Assembly (NCBI GenBank): GCA_026770025.1
Contig: JAMXDE010000013.1
Span: 310,001 to 374,000, forward strand
Source: Craspedostauros australis
Taxonomy: Eukaryota; Bacillariophyta; Bacillariophyceae; Mastogloiales; Achnanthaceae
DNA length: 64,000 nt
Direction: 5' to 3'
Part shown: piece after piece, positions 10,758 to 21,600 of the stretch
Layout of the letters: every line of letters begins with the position of its first letter
How positions within the stretch are numbered: the first letter of the stretch is position 1
Notes under the pieces: model-generated
The model's database searches: none
Seen by the model: the letters and a program-made list of their open reading frames with translations, nothing else
Told to the model about the DNA's origin: nothing
Program-made: the position numbers and the translations under genes

Positions 10758-11444
10758 ATGGGAGGAATTCTGTCCAGCAGCAACAGCTCCAAGCAGAAAC
10801 AGAAGGATGCCAACCGCGCCAAGGCTGCTGCCTCGGTCTCCCAGATCGATCGTGCGATGTTGGACCTCAAGAACTCCCGCGATCGCCTCTCGCGGTACAA
10901 AGCACGGCTGGAGAAGGATGAGGAGAAGCTGATCTCGCGTGCCAAGGCGGCCAAGGCGGCCGGCAAAACGAAATCGGCATTGCAGCTGCTCAAGGTCAAG
11001 AAGATGAAGCGCAACGAGGTCGATTCTGTGGAGAATCAGCTCCTCACCGTCCTGCAGATGGTTCAGACCATCGATTCCAAGCAGAACGAGGCCGCCGTTT
11101 TGGAGGCGATGCGCACTGGAAAGGACGCGTTGCAAAAGATGCACGAGCAGACCACGGTGGATGATGTGCTGGAGTTGATGGATCAAATTCAGGAGCAGGC
11201 GGATGTCGAGAAGGAGGTCTCGACCTTGCTGGGGCAGGGCCATGAGAGCGCCTTCAGCTTGGAAGATGAAGCCGCCATCGAAGCGGAGCTGCTGGCCCTT
11301 GACGGCGGGGACGCGGCTGTCGCAATGCCCGAGGTTCCGACAGACGAACCACAGTCTTTGCCGGTCGCTCCGGACACCAAATTGCCAGATGCGACAACAA
11401 TCACCTCGCAGGAAGAGACTGGCAGAGTGGCACTTGCCTCGTGA
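10758..11444 (+). CDS. VPS20: ESCRT-III subunit VPS20/CHMP6
   Basis: A 228-residue intronless Snf7-family protein. The N-terminus MGGILSSS fits the N-myristoylation signal expected of CHMP6. The basic helical hairpin follows: VSQIDRAMLDLKNSRDRLSRY matches the CHMP6 pattern of D.AIL.LK..RDKL..Y, then KSALQLLKVKKMKRNEVDSVENQL and MVQTIDSKQNEAAVLEAM. The acidic C-terminal part has VDDVLELMDQIQEQADVEKEVSTLL and a MPEVPTDEP segment that resembles the human LPEVPSEPLP. In other eukaryotes this subunit links ESCRT-II (VPS25) to Snf7 polymer assembly on endosomes for multivesicular body sorting. The length matches the family. The gene is convergent with the large Sec7 gene, 278 bp between the stop codons. 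Confidence 0.93.
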   Translation: MGGILSSSNSSKQKQKDANRAKAAASVSQIDRAMLDLKNSRDRLSRYKARLEKDEEKLISRAKAAKAAGKTKSALQLLKVKKMKRNEVDSVENQLLTVLQMVQTIDSKQNEAAVLEAMRTGKDALQKMHEQTTVDDVLELMDQIQEQADVEKEVSTLLGQGHESAFSLEDEAAIEAELLALDGGDAAVAMPEVPTDEPQSLPVAPDTKLPDATTITSQEETGRVALAS

Positions 11445-11722
11445 GGGATCTCAGAGTGTGCATCGTACTAATACTAGTAGCCTCTTCGTACTTGCAGAGC
11501 GCAGAAATCATTCGGTTTATTCTCTGGAGTGAAACATGCAGCAGCAAAGAGCACCTGCTTCATTCCACCGTGATCAACAGTTCTCACTTGTCACACGAAT
11601 ATGACGACGATGATGATAAAGCAACTGCTCTGGACACACAGAGAGAGAAAGAGTATTACTCTGCTATTGCAAGTATGGCTTATGGACAAGTATGCATGTG
11701 CACAAAATCAACTCAACTCTCT

Positions 11723-14700
11723 CTAGTGCAATTTGGCTGCCGCCAATCGAGCAGCTTCCGTCGCCACTTTGTTTTCGATCTCGCGGGAGATGGCATCGCG
11801 GATGGATTGCACCCACGAACCGCGCTCTTCGCGCGAGCTGCATAACACAAGAAGCTTCTTGCGGGGGTGGTACACCTGGAAGGCGCGTTTGGCTTCCTTC
11901 TTCTTTGATGGTGGGAACCAGTCGACGACCTTCATCTGCATGAGCGGGAGTTCCTCATGGATCGTGTACTTCGTCTTGCTGCTGCTGCCACTGCTACTTC
12001 CTGGCTTGGCGTAGATCAGCACGTCCGAAAACAGGAAGAATTGGTACGATGTTTCTCGCCCGGACCGATTCGCACGCTTCATCAGAGCGCCTTCTCGGAT
12101 CAGCCTCCTTCCCGGGTCGTTCAGCAAACGTTCGGCATTCTCCAGCCTGGCAACGGCAGATACCAGCAACTCACGGCTCCCCACCGTGTCCACCGCCACG
12201 GGTTCGAACGAACCCAGCATCTTTCGCAAGCATTCCAGCGCGTGCAACTTACCCATATCGTCACCGCGGTTGCAGGCACGTTCTATGTTCTTGTACCAGC
12301 GTTCCTTCTCGAATCTACTATCTCCCGTCGACGCGTCCTTGGCCTTGCTTTGTCGTCGATTGTGGAAGGTTCGGAGTCGCGCCAGCTGACCGAAGAAAGC
12401 CTTGCGTTGCATCCGCATGTCGAGGCAGGTCGTGATGCACAGCATCAGGCGCAGCAACTTCGTACAGGACTCCAGCACCGCCATGTCCAAATGTGCTTTC
12501 TCCAACAAGGAATTGATCACGCCGTAGGTCAGGTGCCACGTTTTCAAGACGCAGCCCCTGCTGATGCTCTCCGTCGCATTGATTTTGCCGACCTCCGCTG
12601 TCGCGCAATACTCTTCCATCGTTGTCAATGGTGACAGTTGTGTTGCGAAACCCCGCAACAGGGCATCGATGGTTTTCACGTTCTTCATCATGACGGAAGC
12701 ACACGGAGAAGGTGACTGAAGGTCATCGTCCGCGGCTGCCAGATTTTGGCTGCTGTCGCTGTTGGTGTGCTCGTGCGGAAGGCGGTCAGCTCCATCATCA
12801 CTGATGGTCCCCGCATCGATCATCTGGATGGGTTCATTCTCAATCGACGTGTATATATCCTGCAGATACTGGATGGGCATCTCCTCGTTCTGTTCGGCCT
12901 TGCGCAAGTTGTTGCAAAATTCATCCATAGTCATCTTCTTGCGTGCTCGGCGACTCGATGACTTCTTGGATGACGAGCTGGATTTCTTGGCGGTGACGGT
13001 GTGCAGATCTGTGTTCAACATGATGGTCGCGAAGGATACCAGCAGGACGGTATCACGATCTTGGAAGGGACAGTAGTTCATATCACCGAGGTTGTCCTCC
13101 CAGAAGCACTGCGCGAACGCCAGGAGGATGCGATCGATCTGCTGTGCTTCGCCTGGCAATCGAAACCCGCCATTGGTCAAGAGGTAACGCAGTGCCTGCT
13201 CGACACTCATGGCAGCAAACGAATTCGCTCGGATGAAGTTGAACCGGATGAGGTTGAATCGTTCCGTTTCCGATGCGTCGACACCACCCTCACCCAGGAA
13301 TTTACCCAGATCGCTGGCGTTGAATTCGCCTCTGTTCACACGCAGGAAAGAGGCGATGTCTCTCGGAGATGATGTTAGGATATTGCAGGCAATCAGGTAG
13401 TCAATGCAGCTGTCGATGCCTTTCGTTCCACCCAGGTCGAATGCGATCCTAAGATTTTCGGAGTAGTCCCGTCGTCGGACAGAGCTGTCCATCGGACTGA
13501 CGTCCCATCCCCTGCCGTCTCGTCCTTCGTCTTTCTTTGCTGCGTTGGCGGAGTGATCATCACCGTCGTTCTCGTCATCGCCTGTGGAGGCATTGTCAAT
13601 CGTGTCGCGAAAGTGCTGGCGTTCTTCTGTGATGGCATGATCCCAGTATTGAAGGATGGATTTTCCGTTCAGCCTGCCACCACCGTCCATCGTGGGAGTT
13701 GATGAACCATCGAAGTCGTCAGGGAGAACACGGGAGATATTCGCATCGTCCATACATCCATCCCCTTCCGCCCAGTCCTTCATCAAGGCTTCGAATGCAG
13801 GGCCACAATACGTGATGGCCGCATCCAGAACGACGCTCATGATGTGCTCGAGGAGCGTCAGTCCTGACTCCCTGAGACGTTTCGACTTCTCCAGCAGTTG
13901 CACATCACCTTCGATGGCTTCGGCCTTGTCGTCCTGGACCGACGTCATGGCCTGACTTTGACGGATTTGGTTACCGATGAACTCACCGCAGTACTCGATG
14001 ACGTTGCAAACATTCGAGCACAGCTTCTGGAAGATGTTCCACTGGATGCTGGAACTCAGATCCTGCGGACGGGTGGTCTTGGGAACGAAGTTGTCAAAAT
14101 TGATGCAAAGCGCGGACAGGTCGTCTTGCGAATTCAGAAGCCATCGTTCCATCTCCGCCATGGCGTCGATCTGTTGCTCCATCACATACCGTCGTTTGCC
14201 GATCGATTGGTTCGGGCTGTTGCGAAAAGTGAAACCGATTTGCAATGGTTTGTTGAGGAAATGATCAAACATGAGACCAATTTCCAATTTCATGTTTGAT
14301 CGGAAGGTCTCTTCGTCCCAAAGCACACCGCATATCTGCAGGATACGTCTGTTGACTCGGGAGTCGCTCATCGCCTCCCTCGTGTTGGATACGAGACAAG
14401 GCACCACCAATCGGCGGATGCAATATACGAATGTGTCGCACGCCTTCCTCATGCCCTCCGTTGACGACGGAAGTTCGGCAATCACCTTGCGCCAGCATGT
14501 CAAGAAGTGGTGAATCAGCTCCAATCCGAGGAGCTTGCTGGCGATGTCACGGGATGTGGATTCGGATGACTTCACCTTCCGAATCCTGGATGATGAGATC
14601 TTGACCAGATTCGCGAGCATAGCAAAGCACAGGGAAAACAACCCCATGGTGCTGCTGCGCTGAGTGATTTCATGTGTGTCGATGTTGGTGCCGTTGGCAT

Positions 14701-17626
14701 CATGATCGATGCTGCGCTCCATTCCGGAGGGCTTCATCTCTCCATCACCAAACAAGCCTTCGCCGCACATGTGCATCATGTCGAACCAGAACAGTTCGCT
14801 CCCACCCGATCGGTGGATCTGATGGATCGCCAATTGGGTATAGTTTGCCAAATCCACCCTGTTGGTCGCATCGTCCACAACACCGCGCAGGAGATCATCC
14901 ACAAACGAGTTGAAGGCTTCAGGTTCGCAAGTGGGCGTGGTCTCTTCTTGCTTGCTTGATGCTGCATCACACCTAGACTTCTGCTCCAGCTTCATGGTGT
15001 GGACCAATCTTGCGATTGTCATGGTCACGACCTCTTTGAGACAAAGGACGGCCATCTGAGGTGCTCCGCCAGGAAGGTATCTGAGAGTCGGCGATCTGGG
15101 ATCGGTGAGCATGTACTCGTCAACACCATCACGTCCCCCCCAAACCGGGTTGGTGCCGCTGGTTGGAGTCGTCGCGCCGAAGTAGAAAACGAACAAGTTG
15201 AACCGTAGGATGTAACCTGTCGTGCGTGGGCTGAGGATCGACAGTGACATGCTCGTTGCATCTTCCACGAAATCGACGCACGTTTGAAGCTGCATTTCCT
15301 GCGCGCCGGTGGTGGCGACATCACACACCACCTGAATGGCCAGATCCAGCATGTTCATTTCGGTATCAACTCCGCCACCCGCTTTCAGCCGACCACTGGA
15401 TGTTGTGGCGAGGCACTCGTCGAAGAAACCATTCTTGAGCAACTCATGCAATCCTTCCACCGCAAGGAGTGCCGAACCCCCGTGACGCGTGTACGCAGAT
15501 GTCAGGATCGGTGCCAGCAGTGCCACCTTGGACTGGAAGATACCAAGACTGCGTGGATCTGTGCTGCATGGTTGCACAGTGGGGATGAAGCTCATGACAT
15601 CCAAGCAGCGGCGAAAGTGGTGCTCGCTCTTGGCCACAAACGTCATTCTGGGGTCCGAACCCAATGAGATAGTGGTCCCCGTCAGCGAGGTGTCCACGGA
15701 GTTGAGGTCATCGTTGATTGCAAACGAGATCAAACCCGTGGATGCGACGGAAGGAGAAAGGGTGATCAACGAGGGTGCCAGAGATTGTCCGTCGTCGGTC
15801 AACATCAACGATGCGCTGTCGTGGCCCGTGTTTGACGAGTGATCGGTGTCGGTCGCGCCACCATGTGTTCCAGCGGGGGTGCCGAGTCCATGGATCATCA
15901 ACAGCGACGATGTGAGCGCCTTGGATGGGTCGTCGGTGGCGGACTTGGGGCTTTCGTTCGATGATGACGAATATGTGAGCGGTGCCTGTCCTCCATACGG
16001 CAAGCTTGCGATGGATTCGTACGTCTTGCGACGAGAGGCCACGATGAGGGCGATGCGGTTGCTCATGGAGCTGGGGCTGAGGAGGGCATGCGTTGATCGA
16101 TCCAGAATGTGGAACCGCCCAACGTCGCTTTGCACTGTCGTTGCTCCCGTGCAGTAGTAGGAAGTGAGCCGTCGCGCGTTGCCGCTGGATCCGACGGAGA
16201 GCACCAACGGAAGCGGTCGGAGCGATTCCAGATTTGCCAGACGCTGGCGGTACGCGATGAAGGTGGTGAAGCCTGTTGGGTGGACATTGGCGACGTGGTT
16301 GCGCGGCGATCGTTCCAGCGCTGTGAAGCCTTGGGGAATGAAATCCTGTCGTGCCGGGCAAAGCGGAACGATGGCCGTGATCGGGTTGCCTTCCCGAGAT
16401 CTGCGAAAGCAAAGATGAACGGGTTCGTTGCCTCCTAGGTTCAGGTTTCCAGCTTCGCCCGGGGAGGCTTCGGTTGGGATGCTGAAGTGTCGTTTCGCGA
16501 TGGTAAAGCCCGGCGGAACGAATTCATTTCGATGCGGGAAGACAATTGCGAGGGCGGTGACGCATGGGCGTTGGGCAGCACGGTCCCAGCTCTTTTCCTT
16601 CTTGACGAAGAGCGAGACGGGGGACTTTGCTGACTTACCGAAATGAACGTCGTGACCGCCACTGGTTTGGGAGATGCGGAAGTAGCCCTTGGGAGGTGGA
16701 TCATTGCCGTACGTGAGTACGATGTCTGTGATGGCTCCAGACGCAACATCAGCAGTTGCCTCCTCAATAGTTCGCACTCTGGCTGACGTCTGCTGTGGGT
16801 GCCTTCGATTCAATCGCATGCGAGCTCCCGATCCCTGCGCATTCGACAGCACCTTCTCATCTTTGGTGACAGGCGCAAGCGCTGTCGACGACAAGTACCT
16901 CGCGTACTCCGATCCGAACATCTCCAGCCTTGTGTGATTCTCCTTCGCATGGCGATGCTTCGGAGAATTTCCTTGCGATTTCCTCATCCACCTCTTCTGC
17001 TTGTCTCCTTGCTGACCAGCCTTGTTCTTCGATTTTCCGTGAGGCGTCGTGGACCGACCCTCGACCCGAGCAAAGGCGTCGACGTGCTTGGGAGATTCGT
17101 CCACTGGAACTCCCAACGTCTCCAACGTGCGAGTGCAAAGCGCCGCAAGCGAGACGCTCCCGAGCTGCTGCTCTCCGGGATTTCCGCTGCGCATCATGTT
17201 GTGTGCCATCCAGAGATCCGACGGATCGTTGCTGGAGATGGAGACCATTTCGTCTAGCGGTGACGGCCGGATGTTGCGTGTGCTTCCCATCATCTGGTTC
17301 ATCTCCGAGTGTCGATCGCCGAAAGGAGCGCATTTCGTTGCCTTCGATCGCTGCCCTGTAGTGTTCTTCGTAGATCCTTTGGCGGATGGACTTGGCTGGG
17401 CTTCATTCCCAGGAGGTGAGTCCTTCAATGAGATCTGATTGAGAAGGTCCTGCACGAGCTTGCATGCAGCATCCATGCCCTTGTCTTCCACTCGGGCTGA
17501 TCGTTGCTCTGCTTCTGCTGCTGCGGGCGGATCCAGGTCCGTACTCAAGGTGCTGGTTTCTGGCATTGGCTCCATCGCAAGCGTCATTGGAGGATGATGC
17601 TGATTGTGACCTTGAGCATGCGACAT
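11723..17626 (-). CDS. Large ARF-GEF with Sec7 and PH domains and an N-terminal MABP-like region
   Basis: A single exon of 1967 residues from ATG 17626; the open frame extends to 17845 without an ATG. A Sec7 domain lies at about residues 1390-1550, with FRLPGEAQQIDRILLAF carrying the catalytic glutamate and FATIMLNTDLHTV the second conserved loop. This domain catalyses GDP release from ARF GTPases. A PH domain lies near residues 1835-1945 (REGALMKRANRSGRETSYQFFLFSDVLIYAK at its start and the invariant Trp in GSWVQSIRDAIS), as in cytohesins and BRAG proteins. Residues about 298-490 contain repeated beta-prism-like units (GAITDIVLTYGNDPPPKGY, ALAIVFPHRNEFVPPGF, AIVPLCPARQDFIPQGF) that resemble an MABP domain; this part is inference. 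The middle section is alpha-helical and unassigned. Acts at a Golgi, endosome or plasma membrane, which one is not shown. Confidence 0.88.
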   Translation of the reverse strand: MSHAQGHNQHHPPMTLAMEPMPETSTLSTDLDPPAAAEAEQRSARVEDKGMDAACKLVQDLLNQISLKDSPPGNEAQPSPSAKGSTKNTTGQRSKATKCAPFGDRHSEMNQMMGSTRNIRPSPLDEMVSISSNDPSDLWMAHNMMRSGNPGEQQLGSVSLAALCTRTLETLGVPVDESPKHVDAFARVEGRSTTPHGKSKNKAGQQGDKQKRWMRKSQGNSPKHRHAKENHTRLEMFGSEYARYLSSTALAPVTKDEKVLSNAQGSGARMRLNRRHPQQTSARVRTIEEATADVASGAITDIVLTYGNDPPPKGYFRISQTSGGHDVHFGKSAKSPVSLFVKKEKSWDRAAQRPCVTALAIVFPHRNEFVPPGFTIAKRHFSIPTEASPGEAGNLNLGGNEPVHLCFRRSREGNPITAIVPLCPARQDFIPQGFTALERSPRNHVANVHPTGFTTFIAYRQRLANLESLRPLPLVLSVGSSGNARRLTSYYCTGATTVQSDVGRFHILDRSTHALLSPSSMSNRIALIVASRRKTYESIASLPYGGQAPLTYSSSSNESPKSATDDPSKALTSSLLMIHGLGTPAGTHGGATDTDHSSNTGHDSASLMLTDDGQSLAPSLITLSPSVASTGLISFAINDDLNSVDTSLTGTTISLGSDPRMTFVAKSEHHFRRCLDVMSFIPTVQPCSTDPRSLGIFQSKVALLAPILTSAYTRHGGSALLAVEGLHELLKNGFFDECLATTSSGRLKAGGGVDTEMNMLDLAIQVVCDVATTGAQEMQLQTCVDFVEDATSMSLSILSPRTTGYILRFNLFVFYFGATTPTSGTNPVWGGRDGVDEYMLTDPRSPTLRYLPGGAPQMAVLCLKEVVTMTIARLVHTMKLEQKSRCDAASSKQEETTPTCEPEAFNSFVDDLLRGVVDDATNRVDLANYTQLAIHQIHRSGGSELFWFDMMHMCGEGLFGDGEMKPSGMERSIDHDANGTNIDTHEITQRSSTMGLFSLCFAMLANLVKISSSRIRKVKSSESTSRDIASKLLGLELIHHFLTCWRKVIAELPSSTEGMRKACDTFVYCIRRLVVPCLVSNTREAMSDSRVNRRILQICGVLWDEETFRSNMKLEIGLMFDHFLNKPLQIGFTFRNSPNQSIGKRRYVMEQQIDAMAEMERWLLNSQDDLSALCINFDNFVPKTTRPQDLSSSIQWNIFQKLCSNVCNVIEYCGEFIGNQIRQSQAMTSVQDDKAEAIEGDVQLLEKSKRLRESGLTLLEHIMSVVLDAAITYCGPAFEALMKDWAEGDGCMDDANISRVLPDDFDGSSTPTMDGGGRLNGKSILQYWDHAITEERQHFRDTIDNASTGDDENDGDDHSANAAKKDEGRDGRGWDVSPMDSSVRRRDYSENLRIAFDLGGTKGIDSCIDYLIACNILTSSPRDIASFLRVNRGEFNASDLGKFLGEGGVDASETERFNLIRFNFIRANSFAAMSVEQALRYLLTNGGFRLPGEAQQIDRILLAFAQCFWEDNLGDMNYCPFQDRDTVLLVSFATIMLNTDLHTVTAKKSSSSSKKSSSRRARKKMTMDEFCNNLRKAEQNEEMPIQYLQDIYTSIENEPIQMIDAGTISDDGADRLPHEHTNSDSSQNLAAADDDLQSPSPCASVMMKNVKTIDALLRGFATQLSPLTTMEEYCATAEVGKINATESISRGCVLKTWHLTYGVINSLLEKAHLDMAVLESCTKLLRLMLCITTCLDMRMQRKAFFGQLARLRTFHNRRQSKAKDASTGDSRFEKERWYKNIERACNRGDDMGKLHALECLRKMLGSFEPVAVDTVGSRELLVSAVARLENAERLLNDPGRRLIREGALMKRANRSGRETSYQFFLFSDVLIYAKPGSSSGSSSKTKYTIHEELPLMQMKVVDWFPPSKKKEAKRAFQVYHPRKKLLVLCSSREERGSWVQSIRDAISREIENKVATEAARLAAAKLH

Positions 17627-18633
17627 GATGTCTGAATCGATGTCTGAATGGCTGGGTAAGTGGGAAAGTGGACCTCTCCGTCCGTCGTTGTATTGGTCAA
17701 GCAGGTATGTTGGTACTTGTGCAGATACTTGAAAATATAATCGGAGTGAAAGGGATATCAACGGTGATAGATCCAAAGCACTGATAGGTGGGCTTGGCAG
17801 TTGATCCTGTGGATGATGTCTCGCCCCACAGAAAAAAAGCGCCACAAGAAGAATGCAAACCGCGTTAGTCGCTATGATGTTGACGATTATGCATCCTCAT
17901 GGAATGGTACAGATGTCCTGCTCTGCGCCTCCGATCAGCGCCTCACAATTTGGCTACAGTTTTGTGCAGTGATGTTGTCACGTGTGTGTGTTTGCCGTGC
18001 TTGCAACTCCTTCGCACTTTGGCAAGAAATCGTTGTCGTCCATGTATGCTTTACTTCATAAATGTATAATTTTGAATCATCATCTTTGCTAGACCGTTAA
18101 GTCGCCGCAGTTTGAAGTTGGGTAAACGAAATGTCTCAGAGAATTTGCGTCACTTTTTGCCCTCACGACTGTACCACCAATTCCGCCGAAACAACCGCCC
18201 ATGGTGGTGGTGTGTCCAGGTTTCTCAACCACATGGAGAGGCTTGGGCGACAAGAGAGCACTCCGAGCCACGCGGACAGGCAGCCCAAATACTCCAGCAC
18301 GAGCGAGAGCAAGTACTCCATGATATAATGCTATACTTATGATGGTATTCAAACCGTGGAGGAGGAGTGGAGGAATTGCATCCCCAACTACTCCAGGGAC
18401 ATCACAGTTCTCTCCTCTCTTCTGTTCCACTCTGCTCATATCTCCTTCAGAATTCATTTGCGTGGTGTGGCACAGTGTATGTTGTATGTGCCTATGCTTC
18501 CCTCCTCAGCTAAAGTATGTGTAGGCAGTAGCTCGTACGCATACTGTTGCAAGTGCGGTACGACTACAGGCACAAGCGCAACCATCCGCACCGTTCTGGC
18601 TTACGAGTATGGAAAAGAGAAAGTTCGTTGAGG
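17627..18633. other. Intergenic, promoter side of the ARF-GEF
   Basis: About 1 kb upstream of the ARF-GEF start and downstream of the PEX1 stop. No supported gene, repeat array or RNA gene was seen. Confidence 0.55.
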
Positions 18634-21600
18634 TCATCGCAAAGTCGTTCTTAATTCACTTTGTGCTTGCTTGTTCGTCGCTTCTTCGCGGACACTGTAG
18701 CCACCGCTGCGCATGATGGCTTCTGCTGCCGCCTTCGAGAGGAACGGACGATTCAGCTGGGAATAGGCGTTTGCATCCTCTCGTGTGAGGCTCGGTCGTG
18801 TCATGCCCACAGCGGCGATGAGCTGCTTTCTTGAGATCTCAACCCGCTCAATTGACGACGCATTCCCCGCTGATTCGAGCATCGTGTTTAGGGCGTTGAC
18901 ATGCGCGAGACGAAAGGCGTTCCTCACATCAGCAGCGGAGAGGTGGAAGAAGTGCGGAACCGATGACGACAGCTCGCTGCAAACAGAAGAATCTTCGAGA
19001 CCGTTCTTGAGGTCGGTGGCGAGCTGCCAACTTTGCGAGATCGCCACGTACAATTCGCACCATTCCGAGAGACTCGCGGGTAACCCCACGTACAGATGCT
19101 TCTCCAACCGGCCTGGTCGCAAAAGGGCGGGGTCGATCTTATCCGGTCGGGACGATGTTGCGATGATGTACACCTGCTGCTTGCCAGAGGCCGTTGCTGC
19201 ATCTTCGACGCCATCCAGGAAGGTGAGAAGCTGGTTCACGACACGATCAGTCACCCCTGTATGGTCCGATCCTCTGTGGGGAGCGATGGAGTCGAACTCA
19301 TCGAAGAAAAGGATCGACGGGGCGACGGATGCTGCGCGCTCGAAGAGCTCCCGAATCCTAGCTTCGGAGGCTCCGATGTACTTGTCCAGTACTTCTGGGC
19401 CACGTGAAATGATTAACGGCAAGCTGCAGTGCTTGGCCAATGCCGGCACCAAGTAGGATTTACCGCAGCCGGGGGGTCCGTACAGAAGGATCCCTCGCGG
19501 CAGGCGGACCGGAACCTGTTCGTAGATGAGACGATACTTGATGGGGTTCATCACCGTCTCGATCAGCGACTTCCTCACATCGTGCAATCCGCCGATGTCT
19601 TTCCACGTATGCGATGTGGTGAATTCATCTGCATCCAGCGCGAGATGTGACAATGGCATGTATTGCTTGAGGACGGATGTCAACGTCGTGATCAGGGCAG
19701 GCTTTTTCTGAGCTCTCATTTCATATTCCACTCTCGTGGCAACGTTGCGGAGGTCCATGCAACGATAGCCGTCCATCATCATTGCAAGATCAGTTGCGTC
19801 CACACCGTTCCATTCGGCAGGGCTCACGAAATGACTTGACATATGACGAAGTAGCTGCAGGCGTTGTGCGTGCGTTAGACTGGGCAGGGGCCAAGCTGAG
19901 AACATCGGACCAAGGGAGGATTGAATGGTACCGTTCACACCATCGCTCTTTGAACAGGTGATGAGCAGAGATACGTGCGATGTTCCATTGGACGGAGATG
20001 TTTCGCTTTCTCCAGGCCCGCGCGGAGAACGACGATTGGCGCTTCGGACGAGGTCGACCAGATGATCTGCGATGAGATTGGACTGCGCGATCTCTTGTGG
20101 GTTGACCTGCTGCGTCCGCCCGATGGAATCAGCAGCAGCATTCTCACCGGATGCGTGATGTGGTGCGAGACAATCCAAATCGTCAAGACAGATGATGCAC
20201 GGACCACTGGTTTTTGCCTGTTCCACGATCTGTCGAAACTCCTCCAGGATGTCGGCCATGGTGACATTGATGGAACCATGCAGCCTTTTGCAGTCGAGAT
20301 AGATGGTGGAGCGCTGATGTTTTGACCTGGCGAGAGCCGCAATGAGTAGCGCGTAGGTTGTTTTTCCGCTGCCATTGGGACCGTGAATGATGGTGACATC
20401 GTCTCGTTGCCGGATGACGGAATATCCCCAATCAAAGGCTTCCTGCGTGAGAATGAAATCTGGTTGGAGATCCTCGAAGCTATTCATCGTCCCCGTTGCG
20501 GTGATTTCAGCAGCCGTGGATCTTGCGCTGGGCAGAACGGTACTTGCGATGCACTGTTCTGCCAGGTCTTTGATTTCGCGCGTGGTTGCCATGATGAGGT
20601 CAGGGTTGGAGGTGTCGGCGTCTTTGTCGTTTGTACAACGGAAGTAGTGGCAGGCTCCGGATACGTGGATCGGGATGATGCATTGCAGTGGGATCATTTC
20701 TTCGTGAGTATCAGGAGGGGCATCGCTGCTCTCCGTGTCAGTGTCCACGGCAGCTGCGGGGGTTTGGAGGGTCCTTGGTGCCGCTGTTGGGACAGCCGGT
20801 TGAAAGTAGGACTTGCGATTTGTGCCGTTGATGTCGGCATGGGAAGTACTCGCAGCAGTGGTGCCAGCTGAAGGCGGCACTCTTTCTAGCGTGACCTCAT
20901 CGATAGTGCGAAGCAGGATCGAGCTTGCCGAAACGATCTTTATCTGGATCGTGTCGTAAAACTGCCGCAGGCCGAGATCGGTGCGCAACATCTGGCATAA
21001 AACTGAGAGGAGGGAAGGAAGGCGCGAGTTAAAGTTGAGCAAGAGTTGAGAGAACGTAGAGAAAGAACAATGGGAGTATGACGGAGTATCGCAGAGAGGT
21101 GAGAAGCATATTGGACGTTAGGTTTGAGACAGTCATTCTTGGCTGGCCGTGGTTGGCTGTCGCAGGTTCATTCTCATAATCAATTGGAGGTTTTGCTCGT
21201 CATGCCTGTTCCTGTGAAAAACAGTCAGATTTAGCATGGTTTCTTAAATCCTTGAATGAACGCTCGACCAGTCTGCTTGGATTGCACGCCATGTTAAACA
21301 TTGTATGCGTTTGCTGCTGCTGTTTGTCAATGCTTACCTGCATGGCCACGGGGGACTTTCGAAGAGTACTGCACACGAACAAGCCTGACTTGCTGCTGCT
21401 CGGACTTTGGGTCCTTACCCGAATCGTTTTGCTGGGTAGCAGATTGCCTTGATTTAGAAATGTGCGCCCAGGTGATGGGAAGAGGAGGAGCGCAATCGTT
21501 GTCGTCCTTGTTGTCCTTGATATTGTCGCAGTGATGATCGACCTCGGCATGGACGGATTGGGGAAGCACGACTGTGTACGGCGGTGGGCGCAGCTGCTCA

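Noticed and set aside
10557-11243. Minus-strand frame opposite the VPS20 gene
   Set aside because: An antisense shadow of a clearly coding ESCRT-III gene.
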